Shown here piece after piece: positions 1 to 7,341 of a stretch of 15,146 bases of DNA (position 1 is the first letter of the stretch; every line of letters begins with the position of its first letter). The notes under the pieces are model-generated. The model had not been told where the DNA came from. It saw nothing but the letters and a program-made list of their open reading frames with translations, and searched no databases. Both the position numbers and the translations under genes were made by a program. Source of the stretch: an uncultured Collinsella sp. (lineage in GTDB: Bacteria > Actinomycetota > Coriobacteriia > Coriobacteriales > Coriobacteriaceae); contig CAAEMX010000053.1 in assembly GCA_900757185.1 (NCBI GenBank), positions 1 to 15,146 on the forward strand. The letters are read 5' to 3'.

Positions 1-15
1 CATTTTTGTAAGCGT

Positions 16-48
16 GGCAAATGGGCTGTCCCTTTGCCGTCTTTTTAT
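16..48 (+). terminator. Hairpin with T-run, copy 1 of a repeated palindrome
   Basis: The arms GGCAAATGGG and CCCTTTGCC flank a short CTGT loop and are followed by TCTTTTTATT, so this reads as an intrinsic terminator for a plus-strand gene left of the window. The T-run is on the plus side only, so it is not clearly a terminator for the minus-strand regulator that ends at 45. The reverse complement shares the 13-base core GGCAAAGGGACAG with a second palindrome at 4738-4757. Confidence 0.55.
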
Positions 49-1049
49 TGATGCTGGGAACGCCAAGCGGTGGGAGTGGTGCCGGTGTGTTGCTTGAAGG
101 CTTGGGCGAAGGCGGCCTGCTGAGGGTAGCCTAGACGCTCTGCCACCTGCGCTATCGTGAGCGCGCTATCGGCCAAAAGGTCCTGTGCTCGTTCCATACG
201 GCGTCTGCGAATGTAGGTGCCCAGGGACTCGCCAGTTTGGGCCTTAAAGGTGGCGCATAGCTTGGAGCGGCTTGTGTAGAGCCTCTCGGCCACCTCGTTG
301 ATACCCACACGCCTGCCTTTGTCGAGCGCGCGCTCAATCATTGCCGTTGCTTCTTCGGCAATGGTTATGCTGACGCGTGTGTCTACCGCCCGCCGCGCCT
401 GCTTGTGGGCCGCGCGCGAACAGGCGAGCTCCGCGACCATGGTCTCCACGATGCCTTGCATATAGACGTGTCCGCCTACGGTGCGGGCGCGGTCCTCGTT
501 AATCCGGCGCAGCGTGTGGCAGATGGCAGACGTCGCCTCCTCGTGCCACGGCTCGGCAAACGCCTCAAAGACTCCCGCGAATTCAGTGGGATACCGATGC
601 TCCAGTTCGTCAAAATATCCAGGCAAAAAGAGCACTGAGCGCGAGTGATAGAGCCGCCCTGCAAACAGCGGGCTTAACTCCTCGCCACAGTTATCTTGGA
701 TAAAGCTGCACACGGCATTGTTTGGCCACGGTCCATGCAGGGGTTTAAGGTTCGCAGGCGTTATGCCGGCTTCGGGCATGCACATGAGCGTGGGCGCGCT
801 GACCTCGCTCACGCACGCGTACGGTTCGGGTGTGTATTCGGCCAGGTACACATCGTGCATCGGGGTAATGAAATGCTCCATAACGATGCAGGCGGGGGAA
901 AGAGGCATGATCCATGCGCGTCCGTGCGCCCGATCGTTTGCCACCTCGCCGGTAAAGACGGCGCCCTTGCCGGTAAGCTCCAGGCCAAACTGCTCAAACT
1001 GCGGTGCGTAGAGCTCGGTTATGTCGGTCGCTGCCCGCCGTATTTGCAA
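45..1049 (-). CDS. AraC-family transcriptional regulator
   Basis: A 334-residue DNA-binding regulator. The last ~105 residues form a typical AraC/XylS double helix-turn-helix: first helix pair around INEVAERLYTSRSKL, second around TIAQVAERLGYPQQAAFAQAFKQHTG, ending with TPTAWR. The N-terminal ~220 residues are an unrecognised putative sensor domain. The start is TTG at 1047-1049, supported by an AAAGGAAAGGG ribosome binding site six bases upstream; the next in-frame Met is about 47 residues in and would cut into the N-terminal domain. It diverges from two ABC transporter genes across a palindromic intergenic site, the layout seen for YbtA/PchR-type regulators of siderophore uptake. Control of those transporters and a siderophore ligand are inferences. 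Confidence 0.88.
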   Translation of the reverse strand: MQIRRAATDITELYAPQFEQFGLELTGKGAVFTGEVANDRAHGRAWIMPLSPACIVMEHFITPMHDVYLAEYTPEPYACVSEVSAPTLMCMPEAGITPANLKPLHGPWPNNAVCSFIQDNCGEELSPLFAGRLYHSRSVLFLPGYFDELEHRYPTEFAGVFEAFAEPWHEEATSAICHTLRRINEDRARTVGGHVYMQGIVETMVAELACSRAAHKQARRAVDTRVSITIAEEATAMIERALDKGRRVGINEVAERLYTSRSKLCATFKAQTGESLGTYIRRRRMERAQDLLADSALTIAQVAERLGYPQQAAFAQAFKQHTGTTPTAWRSQHQ

Positions 1050-1087
1050 AAGCGTCCCTTTCCTTTGCAGAAACGTCCACGCCTGGC

Positions 1088-1117
1088 TTGATTGTGAGCC
1101 ATGGCTAACACATCAAT
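1088..1117. promoter_or_regulatory. Divergent promoter region with palindromic operator
   Basis: The core TGTGAGCCATGGCTAACA (1093-1110) is a palindrome with one mismatched pair. It is flanked by TTGAT (1088-1092) on the left and ATCAA (1112-1116) on the right, so a -35-like TTGAT element faces each way around the operator. A rightward promoter could be TTGATT (1088-1093) with ATCAAT (1112-1117) at 18-bp spacing. The -10 elements are weak, so promoter positions are tentative; the palindrome is plain. The same core occurs at 4800-4819. Confidence 0.6.
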
Positions 1118-1189
1118 GATAAGTTCATTACGGTTAACTCTCAAGCCGTTAGAAAGGGATCAAAAAGGGAAGGTGGAGGCATCGGCGAG

Positions 1190-2974
1190 TTGCTCGCGTA
1201 TGCTGGTGACCGTAAATTCCTAACGTATTTGGGCATGGCGCTCTCGGCGCTCTCGCAGCTGCTGGGCTTTGGTCCGTACGTGTGCATCTGGTTTGTCGCG
1301 CGAGACCTTATCGCTGTGGCGCCTAACTGGAGCGAAGCCACCGATATCGCGATGTATGGCTGGTGGGCCGTTGGTTTTGCCCTGGCAAGCATCGTAGTGT
1401 ATTTCGTGGGGCTCATGTGCACGCACCTGTCCGCGTTTCGCTGCGCGTCCAATATTCGGAAGACTGCGAGCGAGCACCTGCTTAAGCTGCCGCTTGGCTA
1501 CTTTGACACGCATGCCACCGGTGAGCTGCGCCGTATCGTAGACGGATGCGCCGCCTCCACCGAGACCCTGCTCGCGCACATGCTACCCGATATCGCCGGC
1601 GCCACCGCCATGGTCGTGGGCTTGCTCGTGCTGCTTTTCGCCCTCGATTGGCGCTTGGGCGCGGCATGCCTTATCTCGGTCGCCGTTTCGCTTGGCGCCA
1701 TGGCCACCATGATGGGCGGCAAGGGCGGCGAGTTTATGAAGGCCTACATGGGCGCGCTGGTCAAGATGAACAAGACCGGTACCGAATACGTACGCGGTAT
1801 CCCCGTGGTCAAGGTGTTTCAGCAGACGGTCTACTCCTTTAAGGCCTTCCACGATGCGATCGCCGAATACGCCGACATGGCACAAAACTATTCGGGCACG
1901 TTCTGCCGAGGCCCGCAGGTGCTCAACCTTACCGCGCTCAATGGTCTTGTGGCATTCCTGCTGCCCGTGGCGTTGCTGTTGGCACCGGGCGAGACGGACT
2001 TCGCGCATTTTATGGCAAACTTCACGTTTTACGCGATATTTTCGGCCGTGGTGCCGACGGCCATGACCAAGCTCATGTTTGTGGGCGAGGCCTCTCAGAT
2101 GAGTGCCGATTCGCTGGCTCGCATCCGAAGCGTTATGGATTCCAAGCAGCTCTCCGTGCCCACCCAACCCAAGCACCCTGCCGGCAACGACGTGCGATTT
2201 GAGGATGTGAGCTTTACCTACGAAGGCGCCGAGGCGCCTGCCGTCAACCATGTGAGTTTTAGCGTTTCCGCTGGTAGTACCCTCGCCCTGGTGGGTCCTT
2301 CGGGCGGCGGTAAGTCAACCTGCGCAAGCCTGATCCCGCGTTTTTGGGATGTTTCCTCGGGTCGAGTGCTCGTAGGCGGTGTGGACGTTCGCGATATGGA
2401 TCCACACGAGCTTATGGACCAGGTCGCCTTCGTGTTCCAGACCAACCAACTGTTCCGGCAAACACTTGCCGATAACGTGCGCGCCTCCAAGCCTACGGCC
2501 ACTGATGACGAAGTACGTGCGGCCCTCTCCGCAGCTCAGTGCGACGACATTGTGGCCAAGCTCCCACAGGGCATCAACACCATGCTCGGCGCCGGCGGAG
2601 CATATCTTTCGGGCGGCGAGGTCCAGCGCGTGGCACTCGCCCGCGCGATCCTTAAAGACGCGCCTATCGTGGTGCTCGATGAGGCCACGGCGTTTGCCGA
2701 CCCCGAGAACGAGGCGCTCATCCAGCGCGCCTTTAGCAAGCTGGCGGCGGGTCGCACGGTCATTATGATTGCGCATCGGCTCTCGACCGTAGTGGGCGCA
2801 GACCAAATCGTGGTGCTTAACCAGGGCAGCGTGCAGGAGTCGGGTACTCATGCCGAGCTGCTGTCCCAAAATGGCCTGTATGCCAAGATGTGGGCCGAGT
2901 ACGAGCAGGCCGCGAGTTGGAAGATTACTGCTACGACCGCGGATGCCGCCGTCGCGAAGGGAGGCGAGGCCTAA
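1190..2974 (+). CDS. ABC transporter half-subunit (permease-ATPase), siderophore-uptake type
   Basis: A 594-residue exporter-fold half transporter: membrane domain over roughly residues 10-310, then an ATPase domain. Visible motifs are Walker A GPSGGGKST (369-377), Q-loop VFQ, signature LSGGE (473-477), Walker B ending in D497-E498, and H-loop H529. After Walker B the D-loop reads ATAFADPENE rather than the usual SALD. It ends exactly where the second half transporter begins, so the two almost certainly form a heterodimer. Resemblance to YbtP/YbtQ and IrtA/IrtB, plus the divergent AraC gene, suggests import of an iron-siderophore complex; export of another compound is not excluded. The TTG start at 1190 has GGAGG (1175-1179) upstream. 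The family's N-terminus suggests translation could begin a few codons earlier, where the in-frame codons are ATC GGC GAG. Confidence 0.87.
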   Translation: MLAYAGDRKFLTYLGMALSALSQLLGFGPYVCIWFVARDLIAVAPNWSEATDIAMYGWWAVGFALASIVVYFVGLMCTHLSAFRCASNIRKTASEHLLKLPLGYFDTHATGELRRIVDGCAASTETLLAHMLPDIAGATAMVVGLLVLLFALDWRLGAACLISVAVSLGAMATMMGGKGGEFMKAYMGALVKMNKTGTEYVRGIPVVKVFQQTVYSFKAFHDAIAEYADMAQNYSGTFCRGPQVLNLTALNGLVAFLLPVALLLAPGETDFAHFMANFTFYAIFSAVVPTAMTKLMFVGEASQMSADSLARIRSVMDSKQLSVPTQPKHPAGNDVRFEDVSFTYEGAEAPAVNHVSFSVSAGSTLALVGPSGGGKSTCASLIPRFWDVSSGRVLVGGVDVRDMDPHELMDQVAFVFQTNQLFRQTLADNVRASKPTATDDEVRAALSAAQCDDIVAKLPQGINTMLGAGGAYLSGGEVQRVALARAILKDAPIVVLDEATAFADPENEALIQRAFSKLAAGRTVIMIAHRLSTVVGADQIVVLNQGSVQESGTHAELLSQNGLYAKMWAEYEQAASWKITATTADAAVAKGGEA

Positions 2975-4732
2975 ATGTTCGCCTCATTCCAAAAGAAGTA
3001 TTTCCTATCCGATAAAGGCATCGCCGGCGTAAAACGCGGTGTCTTCTGGACCGCGCTCACCAATCTTATTACCATGGCCGGCATGGGCTTTTTATTCCTG
3101 GTTATGGCCGGCTTTGTCGAGCATTTCGCCAGCGGGGCTGACCTGCCGGATGCCCTGCCGATCGTGGGCGGCCTCCTGGTCTTTTTCGTGTTGCTCTTTG
3201 CCTCTAACTGGCAACAGTATTACTACACCTACTGCATCTTTTACGAGGAGTGCGGCAAGCAGCGTATGGAGATCGCCGAGCGCTTGCGCAAACTGCCGTT
3301 GTCGTTTTTTGGTCGTCGTGATCTGGCCGATTTAACCGAGACCATCATGGGTGACGTTCAGACTATGGAGCACGCCTACAGCCATGTGCTGGGAGAACTC
3401 TGGGGCGCCATCATCGCAAGCGCCATTGTGTTCGCGTCATCGCTGTTCTTTTGCTGGCAGCTGGCGGTCGCGGCGTTTTGGAGCATTCCCGTGGCCTTTG
3501 CCGTGCTGTATCTGACACGCGGCCCCATGACCCCGGTGTTCGACCGCGTGCGCGCCGAGAAGGTCAAGGTCACCGAGGCGATCCAGGAGACGCTCGACTG
3601 CGTGCGCGAAATCCGCGCCACCAACCAGGAGGCCCATTATCTTGAGGGGCTCAACGCCGTGATCGATGCCGAGGAGCGCGAGACCACCAAGGGCGAGCTC
3701 GTCAACGGGCTTCTGGTCAACTCCGCCTTCTCCATTCTGCGTCTGGGCATTGCCACCACGCTGGTCACGGGCGCCACGATGGTCGCCTCCGGGCAGGTCG
3801 ACTTTTTGGTGATGTTTGCCTTCCTGCTTATGGTGAGCCGTATCTACGCGCCGTTTGACCAGGCGCTAATGTTAGTGTCCGAGCTGTTTGTCGCCGAGTC
3901 GTCTGCCAAGCGCATGCGTTCCATCATGGAAGAGCCTGTGGCGCGGGGCAGCGAGAAATTTGAGCCCGTGGGCCACGATGTGGTGTTCGATCACGTGGCA
4001 TTTGGCTATGGTGCGGGCGAGGACGGCCGCGCCGGCGAGAAAGTTCTTACCGATGTGAGCTTTACCGCCAAGGAAGGCGAAGTTACGGCGCTGGTCGGTC
4101 CTTCGGGTTCCGGTAAGTCTACGGTGAGCCGCCTGGCCGCGCGCTTTTGGGACGCCACCGAAGGCATGGTCACCGTGGGTGGCGTGGATGTTGCGAGCGT
4201 TGATCCCGAGGTGCTGCTGCGCGACTACGCCATTGTGTTCCAAGACGTGCTGCTCTTTGACGACACGGTGATGGGAAACATCCGCCTCGGGCGTCGTGGC
4301 GCCACCGATGAGCAAGTGCTTGCGGCTGCGCGTGCCGCCAACTGCGACGAGTTTGTGAGCCGCATGCCGCAGGGCTATGACACCATGATCGGCGAGAACG
4401 GCTCCAAGCTGTCCGGCGGTGAGCGCCAGCGCATCTCTATCGCCCGTGCGCTGCTCAAAGACGCGCCTATCGTGCTGTTGGACGAGGCGACGGCGAGCTT
4501 GGATGTGGAGAACGAGACCGTGGTTCAGCAGGCGCTCTCCCGTCTGCTTGCAGGTAAGACGGTTATCGTTATTGCCCACCGTATGCGTACGGTGGAAAAT
4601 GCCGACAAAATCGTTGTACTCATGGATGGTGTGGTTGCCGAGCAGGGCACTCCGGCGCAGCTCAAGGCGGCAGGTGGAGAATTCGCCCGCATGGTGGCGC
4701 TGCAAAAGGAAGCAGCTACCTGGCAGTTGTAA
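2975..4732 (+). CDS. ABC transporter half-subunit (permease-ATPase), partner of preceding gene
   Basis: A 585-residue half transporter. The first ~310 residues hold the membrane helices, and the ATPase domain carries Walker A GPSGSGKST (375-383), Q-loop VFQD, signature LSGGE (479-483), Walker B ending D503-E504 followed by a normal D-loop (ATASLD), and H-loop H535. The ATG follows the stop codon of the preceding gene with no gap, which implies coupled translation and a one-to-one heterodimer. A second GGCGAGG-rich stretch at the end of the upstream gene can serve as its ribosome binding site. The intact D-loop here and altered D-loop in the partner make the pair asymmetric. Role inferred as siderophore or metallophore import with its partner; substrate unknown. 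Confidence 0.88.
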   Translation: MFASFQKKYFLSDKGIAGVKRGVFWTALTNLITMAGMGFLFLVMAGFVEHFASGADLPDALPIVGGLLVFFVLLFASNWQQYYYTYCIFYEECGKQRMEIAERLRKLPLSFFGRRDLADLTETIMGDVQTMEHAYSHVLGELWGAIIASAIVFASSLFFCWQLAVAAFWSIPVAFAVLYLTRGPMTPVFDRVRAEKVKVTEAIQETLDCVREIRATNQEAHYLEGLNAVIDAEERETTKGELVNGLLVNSAFSILRLGIATTLVTGATMVASGQVDFLVMFAFLLMVSRIYAPFDQALMLVSELFVAESSAKRMRSIMEEPVARGSEKFEPVGHDVVFDHVAFGYGAGEDGRAGEKVLTDVSFTAKEGEVTALVGPSGSGKSTVSRLAARFWDATEGMVTVGGVDVASVDPEVLLRDYAIVFQDVLLFDDTVMGNIRLGRRGATDEQVLAAARAANCDEFVSRMPQGYDTMIGENGSKLSGGERQRISIARALLKDAPIVLLDEATASLDVENETVVQQALSRLLAGKTVIVIAHRMRTVENADKIVVLMDGVVAEQGTPAQLKAAGGEFARMVALQKEAATWQL

Positions 4733-4737
4733 GAAGG

Positions 4738-4757
4738 GGCAAAGGGACAGTCCCTTT
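4738..4757. repeat. Palindromic repeat, copy 2
   Basis: AAAGGGACAGTCCCTTT (4741-4757) is a perfect 8-bp inverted repeat around one base, preceded by GGC. GGCAAAGGGACAG is shared with the reverse complement of 16-38. It sits six bases after the ABC operon stop codon. As RNA it could form a 6-bp stem with a 5-base loop, but only CTC follows, so terminator function is weak. The two copies bracket the regulator-transporter module in opposite orientation. Confidence 0.6.
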
Positions 4758-4763
4758 CTCACA

Positions 4764-4793
4764 TTGACAATCGGTTACTCCGCATCGTTAATT
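4764..4793 (+). promoter_or_regulatory. Promoter of the small protein / P1B-6 ATPase operon
   Basis: TTGACA (4764-4769) matches the sigma-70-type -35 consensus exactly, and TTAATT (4788-4793) follows at 18-bp spacing. Transcription would start near 4800, at the left edge of the palindromic operator. This leaves a leader of about 128 bases before the first ATG. Confidence 0.55.
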
Positions 4794-4799
4794 TTCAAA

Positions 4800-4819
4800 A
4801 GGTTAGCCATGGCTGACCT
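4800..4819. promoter_or_regulatory. Palindromic operator shared with the AraC/ABC region
   Basis: AGGTTAGCCATGGCTGACCT is a 20-bp palindrome with one mismatched pair. Its centre TAGCCATGGCT is nearly identical to the site at 1093-1110. It lies at the expected transcription start, which suits a repressor. The outer half-sites AGGTTAG and CTGACCT resemble DtxR/IdeR half-sites (AGGTTAG/CTAACCT), but the spacer is six bases rather than one, so the regulator's identity is open. Confidence 0.65.
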
Positions 4820-4858
4820 AGATAGTTAGATAAAATTGAGATATTTCAAAAGCGTGCT

Positions 4859-4912
4859 CGAGCAAACTTGTTTACTCGGGTGCTGAAGCACCATGCCGCG
4901 TCCAATGCGGCA
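4859..4912 (+). other. Structured mRNA leader: three consecutive inverted repeats
   Basis: Three inverted repeats lie end to end: CGAGCAAACTTGTTTACTCG (4859-4878, one mismatch), GGTGCTGAAGCACC (4879-4892), and TGCCGC/GCGGCA around a 7-base loop (4894-4912). The last abuts the AAAGGGAG ribosome binding site of the small gene. They may control translation or mRNA stability, or the first may be a second protein-binding site. No known riboswitch class is recognised. Confidence 0.5.
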
Positions 4913-4927
4913 AAAGGGAGAAGCAAC

Positions 4928-5173
4928 ATGAAGAAGTCGACGTTCAATACCCTGCTTGTCGGTGGCGGTTTTCTGCTTGGCACGGCCGGCATCAAGCTGC
5001 TTACCAGCGCTCCGGTCAAGAATGCCTGCGTGCAGGGTATCGCGTGCGGCATGCGCATCAAGAACGGCTACCAGGACATGGTCGAGCAGGCCAAGGCTAA
5101 TGTCGACGACATGGTTGCCGAGGCTGCTTACATCACCCAGAGCGAGGCCGCTGCTGACGAGGCAGCCGAGTAA
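4928..5173 (+). CDS. Small glycine-rich membrane protein (DUF6110-like), candidate FezA-type partner
   Basis: An 81-residue protein. After MKKSTF there is a hydrophobic glycine-rich helix (about residues 7-26, with GGGFLLGTAG), which could pack tightly in a membrane through GxxxG-like contacts. A short segment with Cys34 and Cys40 and an acidic alanine-rich helical tail (residues 60-81) follow. It resembles DUF6110 proteins found next to P-type ATPases. ATG 4928 is preferred over the in-frame TTG at 4868 because AAAGGGAG lies just upstream and the extra residues fall inside leader hairpins. Eighteen bases separate it from the ATPase gene, so the two form an operon. Ferrosome loci also pair a small hydrophobic protein with a P1B-6 ATPase; equivalence is inferred from context. 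Biochemical role unknown. Confidence 0.75.
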   Translation: MKKSTFNTLLVGGGFLLGTAGIKLLTSAPVKNACVQGIACGMRIKNGYQDMVEQAKANVDDMVAEAAYITQSEAAADEAAE

Positions 5174-5191
5174 CGCTCCCAGGCACAAACT

Positions 5192-7267
5192 ATGAGATTC
5201 TCGATTATCAGCGAGATCCCCGGCAGGACCCGTCTTCAATTGGCGGGTCCTGTGCCAGAGAGCGATCTCGATGCACTTCTTAAGCTCAGCGGCGATATAG
5301 ACGGCGTGCACAAGGTGCGCGTATATGGCCGTATTGGCCAGATGGCGCTCGAATACGACGAGCCGTGTCGCGATGCCGTGCTGGCCGCCGTCGGTGCGCT
5401 CGACGCTCAGGCCATTGCCGACGCAAAGACGGGTTACGTGATGCAGCTTGAGCCGCGCAAGCACAAGCTCGTTATGGATCTTGCCACGCTTGTCGGCGCC
5501 CACTATGCGCGCCGATGGTTTTTGCCCACGCCCCTGCGTGCGGTGTTTGTCGTGGCCGGTTACATGGCATTTTTGCGCGCTGCCCTTCATGAGCTGGCGC
5601 AGCCGCGCCTGACCGTTCCCGTGCTCGACGCTTCGGCCATCGGCATTTCGTTCGTCAAGCGTGATGTCGACACCGCGGGCCAGACAATGTTCCTGCTCAA
5701 CGTGGGCGAGCTGCTCGAGGACTACACCCGCGCCATGAGCGAAAACGAGCTCATCAACTCGCTGCTCGATGTACCCGACAAGGCGCAAAAGGTCGTCGGC
5801 GATACCGAGGTAAGCGTTGCCGCCACCGAGCTTGAGCCCGGCGACTTGGTGGCCGTGCGCACTGGCATGTCCATTTGCATCGACGGTGTCGTCGAGCAGG
5901 GGAGCGCTATGGTCAACCAGGCGACCCTGACCGGCGAGCCGCTGGCCGTTGAGCGCAGCGTGGGCGACGACGTGTTCGCCGGTACCGTCGTGGAAGACGG
6001 CAGCATCTTGGTGCGCGTGCGCGCCAACACGGCGCAGACCAAACTGCGCTCGATCGTCTCGCTCGTGCAGACGGCCGACTCGCTCAAGTCCGAGGGCCAG
6101 TCGCATATGGAGGACCTCGCCAACAAGATCGTCCCGTGGAACTTCCTGCTCGCGGGCCTGGTTGCGCTCACCACGCGCAGCCTTATCAAGACCTCGGCGG
6201 CGCTGATGGTCGACTACTCGTGCGCACTCAAGCTCACGGGTTCCGTCGCCGTCATGACCGCTATGAGCGATGCTGCCAAGATGGGCGTCATGGTCAAGGG
6301 CGCAAAGTACTTTGAGTCGTTTGCCAAGGCCGACACCATTGTGTTTGATAAGACTGGCACGCTCACCGAGGCGCAGCCGCGCCTGGCTTGCGTGCTGACG
6401 ACCGACGGCTGGAGCGAGGACGAGGTCCTGCGCCTTTCCGCTTGCTTGGAGGAGCATTTCCCGCATCCGGTGGCGCGTGCCGTGGTCAACGCCGCCCTCG
6501 AGCGCGGGCTCGAGCACCGCGAGCGCCATGCCGCGGTCGAGTACATCGTGGCGCACGGCATCGCTTCGTCCATCGAGGGGCGTCGCGCCATTATCGGTTC
6601 GGCGCACTTTATATTTGAGGACGAGGGTGCGCAGCTCGAGTCCGACATCAAGGAGCAAATCGAGCTCCAGATGCAAGGCCTGTCGCCGCTGTATCTGGCG
6701 GTCGACGGCAAGGTCGTCGGCGTGCTCGGCATCGAGGATCCGCTCAAGCCCGGCGTCCGTGAGGCCATCGCCGACCTACATGCGCTGGGCGTCAAGCATG
6801 TCGTTATGCTTACGGGCGATTCGGAGCGCACGGCCGAGCGCATTGCGCGCGAGGCGGGTGTCGACGAGTTTAAGGCCGAGCTGCTGCCCGAGGACAAGTA
6901 CGCCTATGTGGAGCGCATTAAGAGTGAGGGGCGCCACGTTGCCATGGTGGGCGACGGCGTCAACGATTCGCCGGCACTCGGTTTGGCCGACGTGGGGCTG
7001 GCAATGGGTGGCGGAAGCGACATCGCCAAGGAGGTCGCCGATATCATCCTGACCGACACGGATCTGGCCGCGATCGTGCGTTTGCGCCGCATGAGCCAGG
7101 GCCTCATTGATCGTCTGACGAGCTCCTACTCTAAGGTGATGCTTACCAACTCGGCGCTCCTGGCGCTGGGCATTACCGGCATGATCACTCCGCAGACGTC
7201 GTCACTGCTGCACAACGGCTCGACGATTGCCTACAGTCTGAGCAACGCGAAGGCTTACCTGCGTTAG
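5192..7267 (+). CDS. Heavy-metal P-type ATPase, P1B-6 subgroup (candidate FezB-like)
   Basis: A 691-residue metal-translocating P-type ATPase. The N-terminal ~70 residues look like an HMA_2-type domain, with PGRTR at residues 10-14 and no CxxC metal site. Core motifs are the actuator TGE (247-249), metal-site motif SCA in the membrane helix (343-345), phosphorylation motif DKTGTLT (386-392, Asp386 phosphorylated), P1B hallmark HP (425-426), hinge TGDS and GDGVND (587-592). The C-terminal helix pair ends in the LHNGST...SL pattern. SCA rather than CPC, CPH, SPC or TPC places it in P1B-6, which has been linked to iron and includes FezB of ferrosomes. The operator upstream matches that of the siderophore-type transporter. 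The ATPase family is certain; iron as substrate and ferrosome formation are inference. Confidence 0.9.
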   Translation: MRFSIISEIPGRTRLQLAGPVPESDLDALLKLSGDIDGVHKVRVYGRIGQMALEYDEPCRDAVLAAVGALDAQAIADAKTGYVMQLEPRKHKLVMDLATLVGAHYARRWFLPTPLRAVFVVAGYMAFLRAALHELAQPRLTVPVLDASAIGISFVKRDVDTAGQTMFLLNVGELLEDYTRAMSENELINSLLDVPDKAQKVVGDTEVSVAATELEPGDLVAVRTGMSICIDGVVEQGSAMVNQATLTGEPLAVERSVGDDVFAGTVVEDGSILVRVRANTAQTKLRSIVSLVQTADSLKSEGQSHMEDLANKIVPWNFLLAGLVALTTRSLIKTSAALMVDYSCALKLTGSVAVMTAMSDAAKMGVMVKGAKYFESFAKADTIVFDKTGTLTEAQPRLACVLTTDGWSEDEVLRLSACLEEHFPHPVARAVVNAALERGLEHRERHAAVEYIVAHGIASSIEGRRAIIGSAHFIFEDEGAQLESDIKEQIELQMQGLSPLYLAVDGKVVGVLGIEDPLKPGVREAIADLHALGVKHVVMLTGDSERTAERIAREAGVDEFKAELLPEDKYAYVERIKSEGRHVAMVGDGVNDSPALGLADVGLAMGGGSDIAKEVADIILTDTDLAAIVRLRRMSQGLIDRLTSSYSKVMLTNSALLALGITGMITPQTSSLLHNGSTIAYSLSNAKAYLR

Positions 7268-7341
7268 CAGATGTGTTCGCCCACGTTATTTGGCCTGCGC
7301 CCAGACGGCATTGGTGTCGTCCGAGCGCAGGTCTTTTGCAT

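Noticed and set aside
4741..4757. Intrinsic terminator of the ABC operon
   Set aside because: The palindrome leaves almost no loop for its full stem and is not followed by a T-run, so it was kept as a repeat only.
4826..6676. Long minus-strand open frame (616 codons) opposite the P-type ATPase
   Set aside because: It is a GC-rich antisense shadow: low-complexity His/Arg/Gly-rich translation, no ribosome binding site, while the plus strand carries every P-type ATPase motif.
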